Part shown: positions 43,199 to 55,100 of the stretch, one piece after another | How the letters are laid out: each line of letters opens with the position of its first letter | How positions within the stretch are numbered: the stretch's first letter is position 1 | From: Mycobacterium sp. Z3061 | Lineage (GTDB): Bacteria > Actinomycetota > Actinomycetes > Mycobacteriales > Mycobacteriaceae | DNA: 64,000 nucleotides | Direction: 5' to 3' | Assembly: GCF_031583025.1 (NCBI RefSeq) | Contig: NZ_CP134062.1 | Span: 3,100,001 to 3,164,000 of the forward strand | Notes under the pieces: generated by a model | What the model was told of the DNA's origin: nothing | Seen by the model: only the letters and a program-made list of their open reading frames with translations | Database searches by the model: none | Made by a program: the position numbers and the translations under genes

Positions 43199-46120
43199 AT
43201 GACGGTCGAGTTCCGCCTGCTCGGCGACGTCGAGGTGTGGGTGGACGGGCGGCGGTTGGATATCGGGCACGCGCGGCGCCAGTGCGTGTTGGTGGCGTTG
43301 CTGGTGGATGTCAATCACGCGGTTTCCCCGGAGCAGTTGGTGGATCGGGTGTGGTCGGACCGGCCGCCGCGCCGGGCCCGGAACTCGTTGGCGGGCTACG
43401 TGTCTCGCCTGCGGAGTCTGCTCACCGATATCGATGGCGTGACGATCTCGCGAGGGCCGTCGGGATACGTGCTGAGTGCGGATGCGCTGTCGGTGGATTT
43501 GCACAGGTTCCGGGACCTGGCGGCGCGGGCGCGCGCGAGTTCCGATGCGGCGGAGGCTACGGCGCTCTTCGACCAGGCGTTGGGGGTCTGGTCCGGTGAG
43601 CCCTTCATGTTCCTCGATACACCGTGGGTCAACGAAGTCCGTAGCGCGGTGCGTGCGGAGCGGTTCGCGGTGGAGCTGGATCGCAACGATGTGGCGTTGC
43701 GGGCGGGGCGCCATGGTGAATTGTTGGTGGAGTTGAGCGCGTCGCAGGCCGCTCATCCGCTCGACGAGCGGCTGGCTGCGCAGTTGATGCTGGCGCAGTA
43801 CCGGTGTGGGCGCCAAGCCGATGCGCTGGACACCTACCGCCGCACCCGGCTTCGCCTCGTCGAGGAACTTGGCGTCGAACCCAGCCCTGCGCTGGCTCGC
43901 GTCCACCAGCAGATCCTCGCCGGTGAAGCCCGCCATCGCGCCGAGCCGGCGATCACCGTGGACGTCGTGCCGGTGCGTCCGGTGGTCTGTGATCGGCCGC
44001 ATTCGGGGTTGTTGCGGCGGGCGACGAGTTTCGTCGGCCATGAGCGCGAACTGGCACAGACGGCCGCGGCGTTGGGGGAGGGGCCGCTGGTGACCTTGGT
44101 AGGGGTGGGGGGTGTCGGCAAGACGCGACTGGCGTGGGAGGTAGCGCGTCGGGATCAGCAGCGGTTTGTCGACGGGGTGTGGCTGTGCGAGTTGGGACCG
44201 CTGGACAACGGTGACGCGGTCGGGCATGCGGTGGCTGCGGCGCTGCGGTTGCGACAGCAGCACGGGATGGGCATCGAGGAGTCGGTGATCGAGTATCTGC
44301 GGTCACGGACGGCGCTGGTGGTACTGGACAACTGTGAACACGTGGTAGAGGCGGCGGCCGGGTTGGCTCAGCGCATCGTGGGTCAGTGCCCGGGGATCGA
44401 GGTCTTGGCCACCAGCCGTCAGGCGTTGGGGGTCGAGGGCGAGCAGATCGTGGTCATCGCGCCGCTCACGGTGGAGGATGCGACGCGGTTGTTCGTGGAC
44501 CGGGCGCGCGCCGGTGTGCCGGGGTTCAGGGCGGAAGGGCAGCCGGCCGGGACGGTGGCGGAGATTTGCCGGCGGGTGGATTGTCTGCCGCTGGGGGTGG
44601 AGCTGGCGGCGGCGCGGATGCGGGTGATGAGCGCTGCCGATGTGGTGCGGCGGTTGGATCGGTTGGGTTTCCTGCGGGGTGCACTGCGCGGGGCATTGCC
44701 CCGTCAGCAGAGCCTGGTGGCCACCATCGATTGGTCGTATCGATTGCTCACCGAGGGTGAGCAGGTGTTTTTCGCGCAATTGTCGGTGTTTGCGGGGTCC
44801 TTCGACCTGGCGGCCGCCCACGCCGTGTCAGGCAGCGGTGACGAGGACGACACGCTGGATTTGCTGGCCGGTCTGGTCGACAAGTCGATGGTCGTGGTGC
44901 GCAACCTGACCGACCACACCCGCTACGCGGTCCTGGAGACCCTGCGTGCGTACGGGCGAGAACGCCTGCAGGAACTGGGAATCGATAAGCCGCTGGCGGT
45001 TCGGCACGCGGAATACTTCACCGACCTGGCCGAGCGAGCCGGGGCCGGCGTGGAGACCGCAGAGGAACGCGAATGGATCGAGCGGGTGCTGCCCGACTAC
45101 GACAACCTGCGCACCGCATTCGGGCGGGCGATGTCCGAGCAGAACATCGACCTCGCGCTACGGCTGGTGGCCGCGTGTGCGGAGATCTTCGGCATTCGCG
45201 TCGGATACGAGGTGTTCCGGTGGGCCGAACGCGTCGCGGCGGTCGCCGAGCCCGATCACCCGCTGTATCCCGCGGTGGTCGGAACGGCCGCACGGGGCGC
45301 CTGGGCCCGTGGTGAGTACGCGGCGGCACGCAGGCTGGCGGAGCTGGCTGGGGGACGGGTGCCCGGCCCCGGTACGTCGCGGATCGCGTTCCCCGGAGAT
45401 GTGCTCGCCGATCTGGATCTGCACGAGGGCGAGGTCGACCGGGTTCTCAACTACTGGGATGAACAGGTTGCGGTGGCGCGGCGGGGCGGAAACCCGATCC
45501 GGTTGGGCCAGACGCTCTCCACCGGCGCGGTACTGCACGGCGTATTGGGCGGCGACTTCGACCCCTATCTGCCGGCCGCGCGAGAAGGCGTGGAGATCGC
45601 CGAAACCACCGGGAACCCGACAGCGCGGTCGACCGCCTACTTCGGCCTGGCGTTCCTGCTCAAGCGGGCCGAACCGGGCCGGGCTCTGGCCCTGTTCGAC
45701 GAAGCGGCGAGCCTGGCCGGGGACGTACAGAACTTCTGGTGGTACGGCATCGCTTTGATGGAGGCCGCTGCGACTCGTGCCGTGCACGGTGATCCTGTCG
45801 CGGCGGCGCAATTGTTCGACGACGTCCTGGATCACTGGGACCGCGTGGGTGACTGGACGGAACTGTGGATCAGCCTGCGCTACGTCACGAAATTGCTGCT
45901 TCGCCTTGGTGCCGGGGACGACGTGGCGTTCCTGCACTGGGCACAACTCAAGGCAGGCAAGGTTTCACCATTACACGTCGATCAGCTGAGTGCGCTGCAG
46001 GAAAGCCTGGGCCCGATCGGCTTCGCTGCTCACGGTGAGTCCGAGCCCGACGGCGCCGAGGTGGTGGCTCGTGCGCGATCGGCCTTGCAGCGCTACTCCC
46101 AACGCACTGCCGCGGTGTAG
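43199..46120 (+). CDS. SARP/AfsR-type transcriptional regulator with NB-ARC ATPase
   Basis: This 973-residue regulator has an OmpR-like winged helix (1-95, RARNSLAGYVSRLRSLL recognition region), a bacterial transcriptional activation domain (about 100-243, ending GVEPSPALARVHQQIL), an NTPase domain with Walker A GVGGVGKT at 302-309 and Walker B VVLDN at 374-378, and a C-terminal TPR-like helical region. This layout is that of AfsR-like and other STAND regulators, where ligand or phosphorylation input triggers ATP-dependent activation. No FHA domain is seen, so it is not EmbR. The targets are unknown; neighbouring PE genes are possible. ATG 43199 follows GAAGAGAGGG. It converges on the giant PE gene. 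Confidence 0.88.
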   Translation: MTVEFRLLGDVEVWVDGRRLDIGHARRQCVLVALLVDVNHAVSPEQLVDRVWSDRPPRRARNSLAGYVSRLRSLLTDIDGVTISRGPSGYVLSADALSVDLHRFRDLAARARASSDAAEATALFDQALGVWSGEPFMFLDTPWVNEVRSAVRAERFAVELDRNDVALRAGRHGELLVELSASQAAHPLDERLAAQLMLAQYRCGRQADALDTYRRTRLRLVEELGVEPSPALARVHQQILAGEARHRAEPAITVDVVPVRPVVCDRPHSGLLRRATSFVGHERELAQTAAALGEGPLVTLVGVGGVGKTRLAWEVARRDQQRFVDGVWLCELGPLDNGDAVGHAVAAALRLRQQHGMGIEESVIEYLRSRTALVVLDNCEHVVEAAAGLAQRIVGQCPGIEVLATSRQALGVEGEQIVVIAPLTVEDATRLFVDRARAGVPGFRAEGQPAGTVAEICRRVDCLPLGVELAAARMRVMSAADVVRRLDRLGFLRGALRGALPRQQSLVATIDWSYRLLTEGEQVFFAQLSVFAGSFDLAAAHAVSGSGDEDDTLDLLAGLVDKSMVVVRNLTDHTRYAVLETLRAYGRERLQELGIDKPLAVRHAEYFTDLAERAGAGVETAEEREWIERVLPDYDNLRTAFGRAMSEQNIDLALRLVAACAEIFGIRVGYEVFRWAERVAAVAEPDHPLYPAVVGTAARGAWARGEYAAARRLAELAGGRVPGPGTSRIAFPGDVLADLDLHEGEVDRVLNYWDEQVAVARRGGNPIRLGQTLSTGAVLHGVLGGDFDPYLPAAREGVEIAETTGNPTARSTAYFGLAFLLKRAEPGRALALFDEAASLAGDVQNFWWYGIALMEAAATRAVHGDPVAAAQLFDDVLDHWDRVGDWTELWISLRYVTKLLLRLGAGDDVAFLHWAQLKAGKVSPLHVDQLSALQESLGPIGFAAHGESEPDGAEVVARARSALQRYSQRTAAV

Positions 46121-46132
46121 CCGAGAACCAAG

Positions 46133-46179
46133 GACGCGGCACCGAACGGCAGCTGCTGCCACACGTTCGGTGCCGCGTC
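46133..46179. terminator. Bidirectional hairpin terminator between the SARP and giant PE genes
   Basis: Arms at 46133-46148 and 46164-46179 form a perfect 16-bp GC-rich stem with a 15-nt loop. It lies between the stop codons of two convergent genes (46120 and 46195), the expected place for a shared terminator. There is no strong U-tract on either side, as is common in mycobacteria. Confidence 0.7.
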
Positions 46180-46194
46180 GTCGGGGGCTCTGGC

Positions 46195-49100
46195 TTAGGT
46201 GCCGACCGAGACGCCGAAGCTGGCGTTCAGCGCTGCCTGCAGCGCCAGTTGCAGGTTCAGCAGGACGTTGCGGATCGAGGCGCCGAGGGTCAGGCCGGCG
46301 TTGTCCAGCGACGCCAACAGCGTGCCGCCCGTCTGCGTAAGACCCGCCAGCGCGTTCTCGAAACCTGCGACGAGAGCTCCGCCGGTTTGGCCGAACCCGG
46401 ACAGGCTGGCCCCGAAGCTGGCGCCGAGGGCGTTGTTGAAGACCGCGGCCGCCTGGTTGAGCGCGTTCAGCCAGATGCCCGCGATCGCCGCGCCGGTCTG
46501 ACCACTGCCGGTCAGCGCCGCCATCAGGTTGCTGGTGATCGCAGCGCCCGTTTGGGTCAGTCCGGACAAGCTCGAGGACAACCCGGCCGAGAGCGTCCCA
46601 CCAGCGTTCAGCAGGCCGGTGATCCCGCTGTTCAGGGCAGCGGAGAGTCCGGCCAGGTTGAGACTGCCGGAGAGCGCAGCGTTGAGGGCCAGTGACAGGT
46701 TGGGCAGAGCGGCGTTGATGCTCGCGGCGAGGTTGGCTCCGGCGTTGAGTAGGGCGTTGAGGCCGGCTTGCAGCGCCGGGACCCCGCCCAAGGCGGCGTT
46801 GAGGGCGGCCTGGAAGGCGCCGTTGAGGGCGCTCAGGCCGGCCTGGAATGCCGGCAGGCTCCCGCTCAGCGCGGCGTTGATCGCGCCGCTGAATGCGGCC
46901 GACAGGGCGGGCAGAGTGGCCCCGAAAGCCCCCGACAGTTGCGCGGCCAGGGCCGGCAGGGATCCGGCGAAGGTGGCGGCCAGGTTCTGTCCGGCAGTGA
47001 TCAGCGCGTTGAGGCCGGCCTGGAAGGCCGGAGCGCCGGACAGGGCTGCGTTCACCGCGGCCTGGAAGGCCCCGTTGAGAGCAGCCAAGCTGGCCTGGAA
47101 CGCCGGCAGGCTGCCTGTGAGAAGTGCGGACAGCCCGGCCAGGTTCACGCTGCTCGAGAGCAGTCCCGCCAACGTGAGCGAGAGGTTGGGCAGCGCGGCA
47201 TTGATGCTGGCGGCCAGGTTCGCCCCGGCGTTGAGTAGGGCGTTGAGGCCGGCTTGCAGGGCCGGGGCGCCGGCCAGGGCGGCGTTCAGCGCGGCGTTGA
47301 AGGCCCCGGACAGGGCGGCCAGGGAGGCTTGGAAGGCCGGCAGGCTGCCCGAGAACGCCGCGGTCAGCGTCGCCGAGAGGGCGGCGTTGAGGGCGGGCAG
47401 GGAGGCGCTGAAGCTGGCCGTGAGGGCCGGCAGGGCTCCGGCGAAGGTGGCGGCCAGGTTGGCCCCGGCGTTGATCAGGGCGTTGAGGCCGGCCTGGAAG
47501 GCCGGGGCGCCGGCCAGGGCGGCGTTCAAGGCGGCGTTGAATGCCGTGTTCAGTGCGCCGAGGGAGGCCTGGAAGGCCGGCAGGCTGCCTGAGAGCGCCG
47601 CCGAGAGGGTGGCGTTGAAGGCGGCGTTGAGCGCGGGCAGAGTGCCCCCGAAGGTGGCCGCAAGTTGCGCGGCCAGGCCCGGGAAGGCGGCGCCGAAGCC
47701 CGCGATCAGGTTTTGTCCGGCGGTGGCCAGGGCGCTGAGCCCGGCCTGCAGGGCGGGTGCCCCGGACAGGGCGGCGGTCAGCGCGGCCTGGAACGCGGTG
47801 TTCAACGCGCCGAGGGAGGCTTGGAAGGCCGGCAGGCTACCCGAGAGCGCCGCCGAGAGAGTGGCGCTCAGCGCGGCGTTCAATGCGGGCAGGGCACCGC
47901 CGAAGGTGGCCGAGAGTTGGGCGGCCAGGGCGGGTAGGGATCCGGCGAAGGTGGCGGCCAGGTTTTGGCTGGCGGCCAGCAGGGCGTTGAACCCGGCCGA
48001 CAGGGCCGGGGCCCCGGACAGGGCGGCCGACAGCGCGGCCTGGAATGCGCCGTTGAGGGCGCCCAGGGAGGCTTGGAAGGCGGGCAGGCTCCCGGACAGG
48101 GCGGCGTTCAGGGCGCCTTGGAAGGCGGTGTTGATCGCCCCGAGGGAGGCCGAGAAGGCCGGCAGGGCACCGGAGAACGCCGCGTTCAGGGCCGCGGACA
48201 GGCCGTTGAGGCTGCCTCCCAGGGCTGCGTTCAACGCTGCGGAGAGCCCGGCCAGGTCGAGGTTGACGCTGAGCATGGCGTTGAGGGCGGCGGAGAGGTT
48301 GGGGAAGGCCGCGGCCAGGTTGGCGGCCAGGTTCGCCCCGGCGTTGAGCAGGGCGTTGAGGCCGGCCTGCAGGGCCGGGGCGCCGGCCAGGGCGGCGTTC
48401 AGGGCGGCGTTGAAGGCCCCGGACAGGGCGGCCAGGGAGGCCTGGAAGGCCGGCAGGCTGCCTGAGAACGCCGCGGTCAGTGCCGCCGAGAGGGCGGCGT
48501 TGAGGGCGGGCAGGGTGGCTTGGAAGCTGGCTGACAGGGCCGGCAGGGCTCCGGCGAAGGTGGCGGCCAGGTTGGCCCCGGCGTTGATCAGGGCGTTGAG
48601 GCCGGCCTGCAAGGCCGGGGCCCCGGCCAGGGCGGCGTTCAGCGCGCTCTGGAACGCCGCATTCAGCGCGCCCAGAGAGGCTTGGAAGGCCGGCAGGCTT
48701 CCTGAGAGGGCCGCTGACAGGGTCGCCGAGAACGCGGCGTTCAGTGCGGGCAGGGCCCCGCCGAAGGCGGCCGACAGTTGCGCGGCCAGCGCGGGGAAGG
48801 CCCCGGTGAAGCTGGCGGCCAGGTTCGCGCCGGCGTTGAGCAGGGCGTTGAGGCCGGCTTGCAGGGCCGGGGCCCCGGCGAACGCGGCGGACAGGGCGGC
48901 GTTGAACGCCCCCGACAGCGCCCCCAAGCTCGCTTGGAAGGCCGGCAAGCTGCCCGAGAGCGCGGCGTTGATCGCCCCGGTGAACGCCGCCGACAACGTC
49001 GGCAGGGTCGCCCCGAACGCCCCCGAGAGTTGGGCGGCCAGGGCGGGTAGGGATCCGGCGAAGGTGGCGGCCAGGTTTTGGCTGGCGGCCAGCAGGGCGT

Positions 49101-52100
49101 TGAACCCGGCCGACAGGGCCGGGGCCCCGGACAGGGCGGCCGACAGCGCGGCCTGGAATGCGCCGTTGAGCGCGCCCAGGGAGGCTTGGAAGGCGGGCAG
49201 GCTCCCGGACAGGGCGGCGTTCAGGGCGCCCTGGAAGGCGGTGTTGATCGCCCCGAGGGAGGCCGAGAAGGCCGGCAGGGCACCGGAGAACGCCGCGTTC
49301 AGGGCCGCGGACAGGCCGTTGAGGCTGCCTCCCAGGGCTGCGTTCAACGCTGCGGAGAGCCCGGCCAGGTCGAGGTTGACGCTGAGCATGGCGTTGAGGG
49401 CGGCGGAGAGGTTGGGGAAGGCCGCGGCCAGGTTGGCGGCCAGGTTCGCCCCGGCGTTGAGCAGGGCGTTGAGGCCGGCCTGCAGGGCCGGGGCGCCGGC
49501 CAGGGCGGCGTTCAGGGCGGCGTTGAAGGCCCCGGACAGGGCGGCCAGGGAGGCCTGGAAGGCCGGCAGGCTGCCTGAGAACGCCGCGGTCAGTGCCGCC
49601 GAGAGGGCGGCGTTGAGGGCGGGCAGGGTGGCTTGGAAGCTGGCTGACAGGGCCGGCAGGGCTCCGGCGAAGGTGGCGGCCAGGTTGGCCCCGGCGTTGA
49701 TCAGGGCGTTGAGGCCGGCCTGCAAGGCCGGGGCCCCGGCCAGGGCGGCGTTCAGCGCGCTCTGGAACGCCGCATTCAGCGCGCCCAGAGAGGCTTGGAA
49801 GGCCGGCAGGCTTCCTGAGAGGGCCGCTGACAGGGTCGCCGAGAACGCGGCGTTCAGTGCGGGCAGGGCCCCGCCGAAGGCGGCCGACAGTTGCGCGGCC
49901 AGCGCGGGGAAGGCCCCGGTGAAGCTGGCGGCCAGGTTCGCGCCGGCGTTGAGCAGGGCGTTGAGGCCGGCTTGCAGGGCCGGGGCCCCGGCGAACGCGG
50001 CGGACAGGGCGGCGTTGAACGCCCCCGACAGCGCCCCCAAGCTCGCTTGGAAGGCCGGCAAGCTGCCCGAGAGCGCGGCGTTGATCGCCCCGGTGAACGC
50101 CGCCGACAACGTCGGCAGGGTCGCCCCGAACGCCCCCGAGAGTTGGGCGGCCAGGGCGGGTAGGGATCCGGCGAAGGTGGCGGCCAGGTTTTGGCTGGCG
50201 GCCAGCAGGGCGTTGAACCCGGCCGACAGGGCCGGGGCCCCGGACAGGGCGGCCGACAGCGCGGCCTGGAATGCGCCGTTGAGCGCGCCCAGGGAGGCTT
50301 GGAAGGCGGGCAGGCTCCCGGACAGGGCGGCGTTCAGGGCGCCCTGGAAGGCGGTGTTGATCGCCCCGAGGGAGGCCGAGAAGGCCGGCAGGGCACCGGA
50401 GAACGCCGCGTTCAGGGCCGCGGACAGGCCGTTGAGGCTGCCTCCCAGGGCTGCGTTCAACGCTGCGGAGAGCCCGGCCAGGTCGAGGTTGACGCTGAGC
50501 ATGGCGTTGAGGGCGGCGGAGAGGTTGGGGAAGGCCGCGGCCAGGTTGGCGGCCAGGTTCGCCCCGGCGTTGAGCAGGGCGTTGAGGCCGGCCTGCAGGG
50601 CCGGGGCGCCGGCCAGGGCGGCGTTCAGGGCGGCGTTGAAGGCCCCGGACAGGGCGGCCAGGGAGGCCTGGAAGGCCGGCAGGCTGCCTGAGAACGCCGC
50701 GGTCAGTGCCGCCGAGAGGGCGGCGTTGAGGGCGGGCAGGGTGGCTTGGAAGCTGGCTGACAGGGCCGGCAGGGCTCCGGCGAAGGTGGCGGCCAGGTTG
50801 GCCCCGGCGTTGATCAGGGCGTTGAGGCCGGCCTGCAAGGCCGGGGCCCCGGCCAGGGCGGCGTTCAGCGCGCTCTGGAACGCCGCATTCAGCGCGCCCA
50901 GAGAGGCTTGGAAGGCCGGCAGGCTTCCTGAGAGGGCCGCTGACAGGGTCGCCGAGAACGCGGCGTTCAGTGCGGGCAGGGCCCCGCCGAAGGCGGCCGA
51001 CAGTTGCGCGGCCAGCGCGGGGAAGGCCCCGGTGAAGCTGGCGGCCAGGTTCGCGCCGGCGTTGAGCAGGGCGTTGAGGCCGGCTTGCAGGGCCGGGGCC
51101 CCGGCGAACGCGGCGGACAGGGCGGCGTTGAACGCCCCCGACAGCGCCCCCAAGCTCGCTTGGAAGGCCGGCAAGCTGCCCGAGAGCGCGGCGTTGATCG
51201 CCCCGGTGAACGCCGCCGACAACGTCGGCAGGGTCGCCCCGAACGCCCCCGAGAGTTGGGCGGCCAGGGCGGGTAGGGATCCGGCGAAGGTGGCGGCCAG
51301 GTTTTGGCTGGCGGCCAGCAGGGCGTTGAACCCGGCCGACAGGGCCGGGGCCCCGGACAGGGCGGCCGACAGCGCGGCCTGGAATGCGCCGTTGAGGGCG
51401 CCCAGGGAGGCTTGGAAGGCGGGCAGGCTCCCGGACAGGGCGGCGTTCAGGGCGCCTTGGAAGGCGGTGTTGATCGCCCCGAGGGAGGCCGAGAAGGCCG
51501 GCAGGGCACCGGAGAACGCCGCGTTCAGGGCCGCGGACAGGCCGTTGAGGCTGCCTCCCAGGGCTGCGTTCAACGCTGCGGAGAGCCCGGCCAGGTCGAG
51601 GTTGACGCTGAGCATGGCGTTGAGGGCGGCGGAGAGGTTGGGGAAGGCTGCGGCCAGGTTGGCGGCCAGGTTCGCCCCGGCGTTGAGTAGGGCGTTGAGG
51701 CCGGCTTGCAGGGCCGGGGCGCCGGCCAGGGCGGCGTTCAGGGCGGCGTTGAAGGCCCCGGACAGGGCGGCCAGGGAGGCCTGGAAGGCCGGCAGGCTGC
51801 CTGAGAACGCCGCGGTCAGTGCCGCCGAGAGGGCGGCGTTGAGGGCGGGCAGGGTGGCTTGGAAGCTGGCTGACAGGGCCGGCAGGGCTCCGGCGAAGGT
51901 GGCGGCCAGGTTGGCCCCGGCGTTGATCAGGGCGTTGAGGCCGGCCTGCAAGGCCGGGGCCCCGGCCAGGGCGGCGTTCAGCGCGCTCTGGAACGCCGCA
52001 TTCAGCGCGCCCAGAGAGGCTTGGAAGGCCGGCAGGCTTCCTGAGAGGGCCGCTGACAGGGTCGCCGAGAACGCGGCGTTCAGTGCGGGCAGGGCCCCGC

Positions 52101-55100
52101 CGAAGGCGGCCGACAGTTGCGCGGCCAGCGCGGGGAAGGCCCCGGTGAAGCTGGCGGCCAGGTTCGCGCCGGCGTTGAGCAGGGCGTTGAGGCCGGCTTG
52201 CAGGGCCGGGGCCCCGGCGAACGCGGCGGACAGGGCGGCGTTGAACGCCCCCGACAGCGCCCCCAAGCTCGCTTGGAAGGCCGGCAAGCTGCCCGAGAGC
52301 GCGGCGTTGATCGCCCCGGTGAACGCCGCCGACAACGTCGGCAGGGTCGCCCCGAACGCCCCCGAGAGTTGGGCGGCCAGGGCGGGTAGGGATCCGGCGA
52401 AGGTGGCGGCCAGGTTTTGGCTGGCGGCCAGCAGGGCGTTGAACCCGGCCGACAGGGCCGGGGCCCCGGACAGGGCGGCCGACAGCGCGGCCTGGAATGC
52501 GCCGTTGAGGGCGCCCAGGGAGGCTTGGAAGGCGGGCAGGCTCCCGGACAGGGCGGCGTTCAGGGCGCCTTGGAAGGCGGTGTTGATCGCCCCGAGGGAG
52601 GCCGAGAAGGCCGGCAGGGCACCGGAGAACGCCGCGTTCAGGGCCGCGGACAGGCCGTTGAGGCTGCCTCCCAGGGCTGCGTTCAACGCTGCGGAGAGCC
52701 CGGCCAGGTCGAGGTTGACGCTGAGCATGGCGTTGAGGGCGGCGGAGAGGTTGGGGAAGGCCGCGGCCAGGTTGGCGGCCAGGTTCGCCCCGGCGTTGAG
52801 CAGGGCGTTGAGGCCGGCCTGCAGGGCCGGGGCGCCGGCCAGGGCGGCGTTCAGGGCGGCGTTGAAGGCCCCGGACAGGGCGGCCAGGGAGGCCTGGAAG
52901 GCCGGCAGGCTGCCTGAGAACGCCGCGGTCAGTGCCGCCGAGAGGGCGGCGTTGAGGGCGGGCAGGGTGGCTTGGAAGCTGGCTGACAGGGCCGGCAGGG
53001 CTCCGGCGAAGGTGGCGGCCAGGTTGGCCCCGGCGTTGATCAGGGCGTTGAGGCCGGCCTGCAAGGCCGGGGCCCCGGCCAGGGCGGCGTTCAGCGCGCT
53101 CTGGAACGCCGCATTCAGCGCGCCCAGAGAGGCTTGGAAGGCCGGCAGGCTTCCTGAGAGGGCCGCTGACAGGGTCGCCGAGAACGCGGCGTTCAGTGCG
53201 GGCAGGGCCCCGCCGAAGGCGGCCGACAGTTGCGCGGCCAGCGCGGGGAAGGCCCCGGTGAAGCTGGCGGCCAGGTTCGCGCCGGCGTTGAGCAGGGCGT
53301 TGAGGCCGGCTTGCAGGGCCGGGGCCCCGGCGAACGCGGCGGACAGGGCGGCGTTGAACGCCCCCGACAGCGCCCCCAAGCTCGCTTGGAAGGCCGGCAA
53401 GCTGCCCGAGAGCGCGGCGTTGATCGCCCCGGTGAACGCCGCCGACAACGTCGGCAGGGTCGCCCCGAACGCCCCCGAGAGTTGGGCGGCCAGGGCGGGT
53501 AGGGATCCGGCGAAGGTGGCGGCCAGGTTTTGGCTGGCGGCCAGCAGGGCGTTGAACCCGGCCGACAGGGCCGGGGCCCCGGACAGGGCGGCCGACAGCG
53601 CGGCCTGGAACGCGCCGTTCAACGCACCCAGAGACGCCTGGAAGGCGGGCAGGCTGCCCGACAGGGCGGCGTTCAGGGCGCCCTGGAAGGCGGTGTTGAT
53701 CGCCCCGAGGGAGGCCGAGAAGGCCGGCAGGGCACCGGAGAACGCCGCGTTCAGGGCCGCGGACAGGCCGTTGAGGCTGCCTCCCAGGGCTGCGTTCAAC
53801 GCTGCGGAGAGCCCGGCCAGGTCGAGGTTGACGCTGAGCATGGCGTTCAGTGCGGCGGAGAGGTTGGGGAAGGCCGCGGCCAGGTTGGCGGCCAGGTTCG
53901 CCCCGGCGTTGAGCAGGGCGTTGAGGCCGGCCTGCAGGGCCGGGGCGCCGGCCAGGGCGGCGTTCAGGGCGGCGTTGAAGGCCCCGGACAGGGCGGCCAG
54001 GGAGGCCTGGAAGGCCGGCAGGCTGCCTGAGAACGCCGCGGTCAGTGCCGCCGAGAGGGCGGCGTTGAGGGCGGGCAGGGTGGCTTGGAAGCTGGCTGAC
54101 AGGGCCGGCAGGGCTCCGGCGAAGGTGGCGGCCAGGTTGGCCCCGGCGTTGATCAGGGCGTTGAGGCCGGCCTGCAAGGCCGGGGCCCCGGCCAGGGCGG
54201 CGTTCAGCGCGCTCTGGAACGCCGCATTCAGCGCGCCCAGAGAGGCTTGGAAGGCCGGCAGGCTTCCTGAGAGGGCCGCTGACAGGGTCGCCGAGAACGC
54301 GGCGTTCAGTGCGGGCAGGGCCCCGCCGAAGGCGGCCGACAGTTGCGCGGCCAGCGCGGGGAAGGCCCCGGTGAAGCTGGCGGCCAGGTTCGCGCCGGCG
54401 TTGAGCAGGGCGTTGAGGCCGGCTTGCAGGGCCGGGGCCCCGGCGAACGCGGCGGACAGGGCGGCGTTGAACGCCCCCGACAGGGCACCCAAGCTCGCTT
54501 GGAAGGCCGGCAAGCTGCCCGACAGCGCGGCGTTGATCGCCCCGGTGAACGCCGCCGACAACGTCGGCAGGGTCGCCCCGAACGCCCCCGACAGCTGCGC
54601 GGCCAGCGCCGGCAGTCCGGCGGTGAACGTCGCAGCGAGGTTCTGACCCGCGGCAAACAACGCATTCAACGCGCCCGTCAGCGCGGGCGCCCCGGCAAGC
54701 GCGGCGCTGAACGCGGCCTGGAACGCGCCGTTCAACGCACCCAGAGACGCCTGGAAGGCCGGCAGGCTCCCCGACAGGGCGGCGTTCAGCGCGCCCTGGA
54801 AGGCGGCACTGATGGCCGGGAACGTGGCGTTGAAGCCGGCGGACAGCGCGCCGTTGAGTGCGGCGGCCAGGGTGTTGTTGAGGGCGGCGTTCAACGCGGC
54901 GAGTCCGGTGCCGAAGCTGCCGCTGAGCTGGGCGGCCAGGTTGGCTCCGGTCTGGGCCAGGGCGTTGAGCGCGGCGGAGAATGACGGCAGCCCGCCGCCG
55001 AAAGCGGCGTTCAGCGCGGCCGTCAGCCCGTTGAGGCCGCCGGTGAATGCGCCGTTGAGGGCGGCCGACAGTCCGGCCAGGCTGGCGCTCAGGTTGCCGG

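Noticed and set aside
47911..54590. Array considered as CRISPR or as satellite/insertion sequence
   Set aside because: Units are 1113 bp without spacers or terminal inverted repeats, keep one reading frame and lie wholly inside one gene.
46529..54646. Plus-strand open frame of 2705 codons opposite the giant PE gene
   Set aside because: It is stop-free because the GC-rich Ala/Leu/Asn/Gly codons of the repeat read without stops in antisense. It repeats the 1113-bp period, has no PE or other domain, starts inside the repeat and has no ribosome site.
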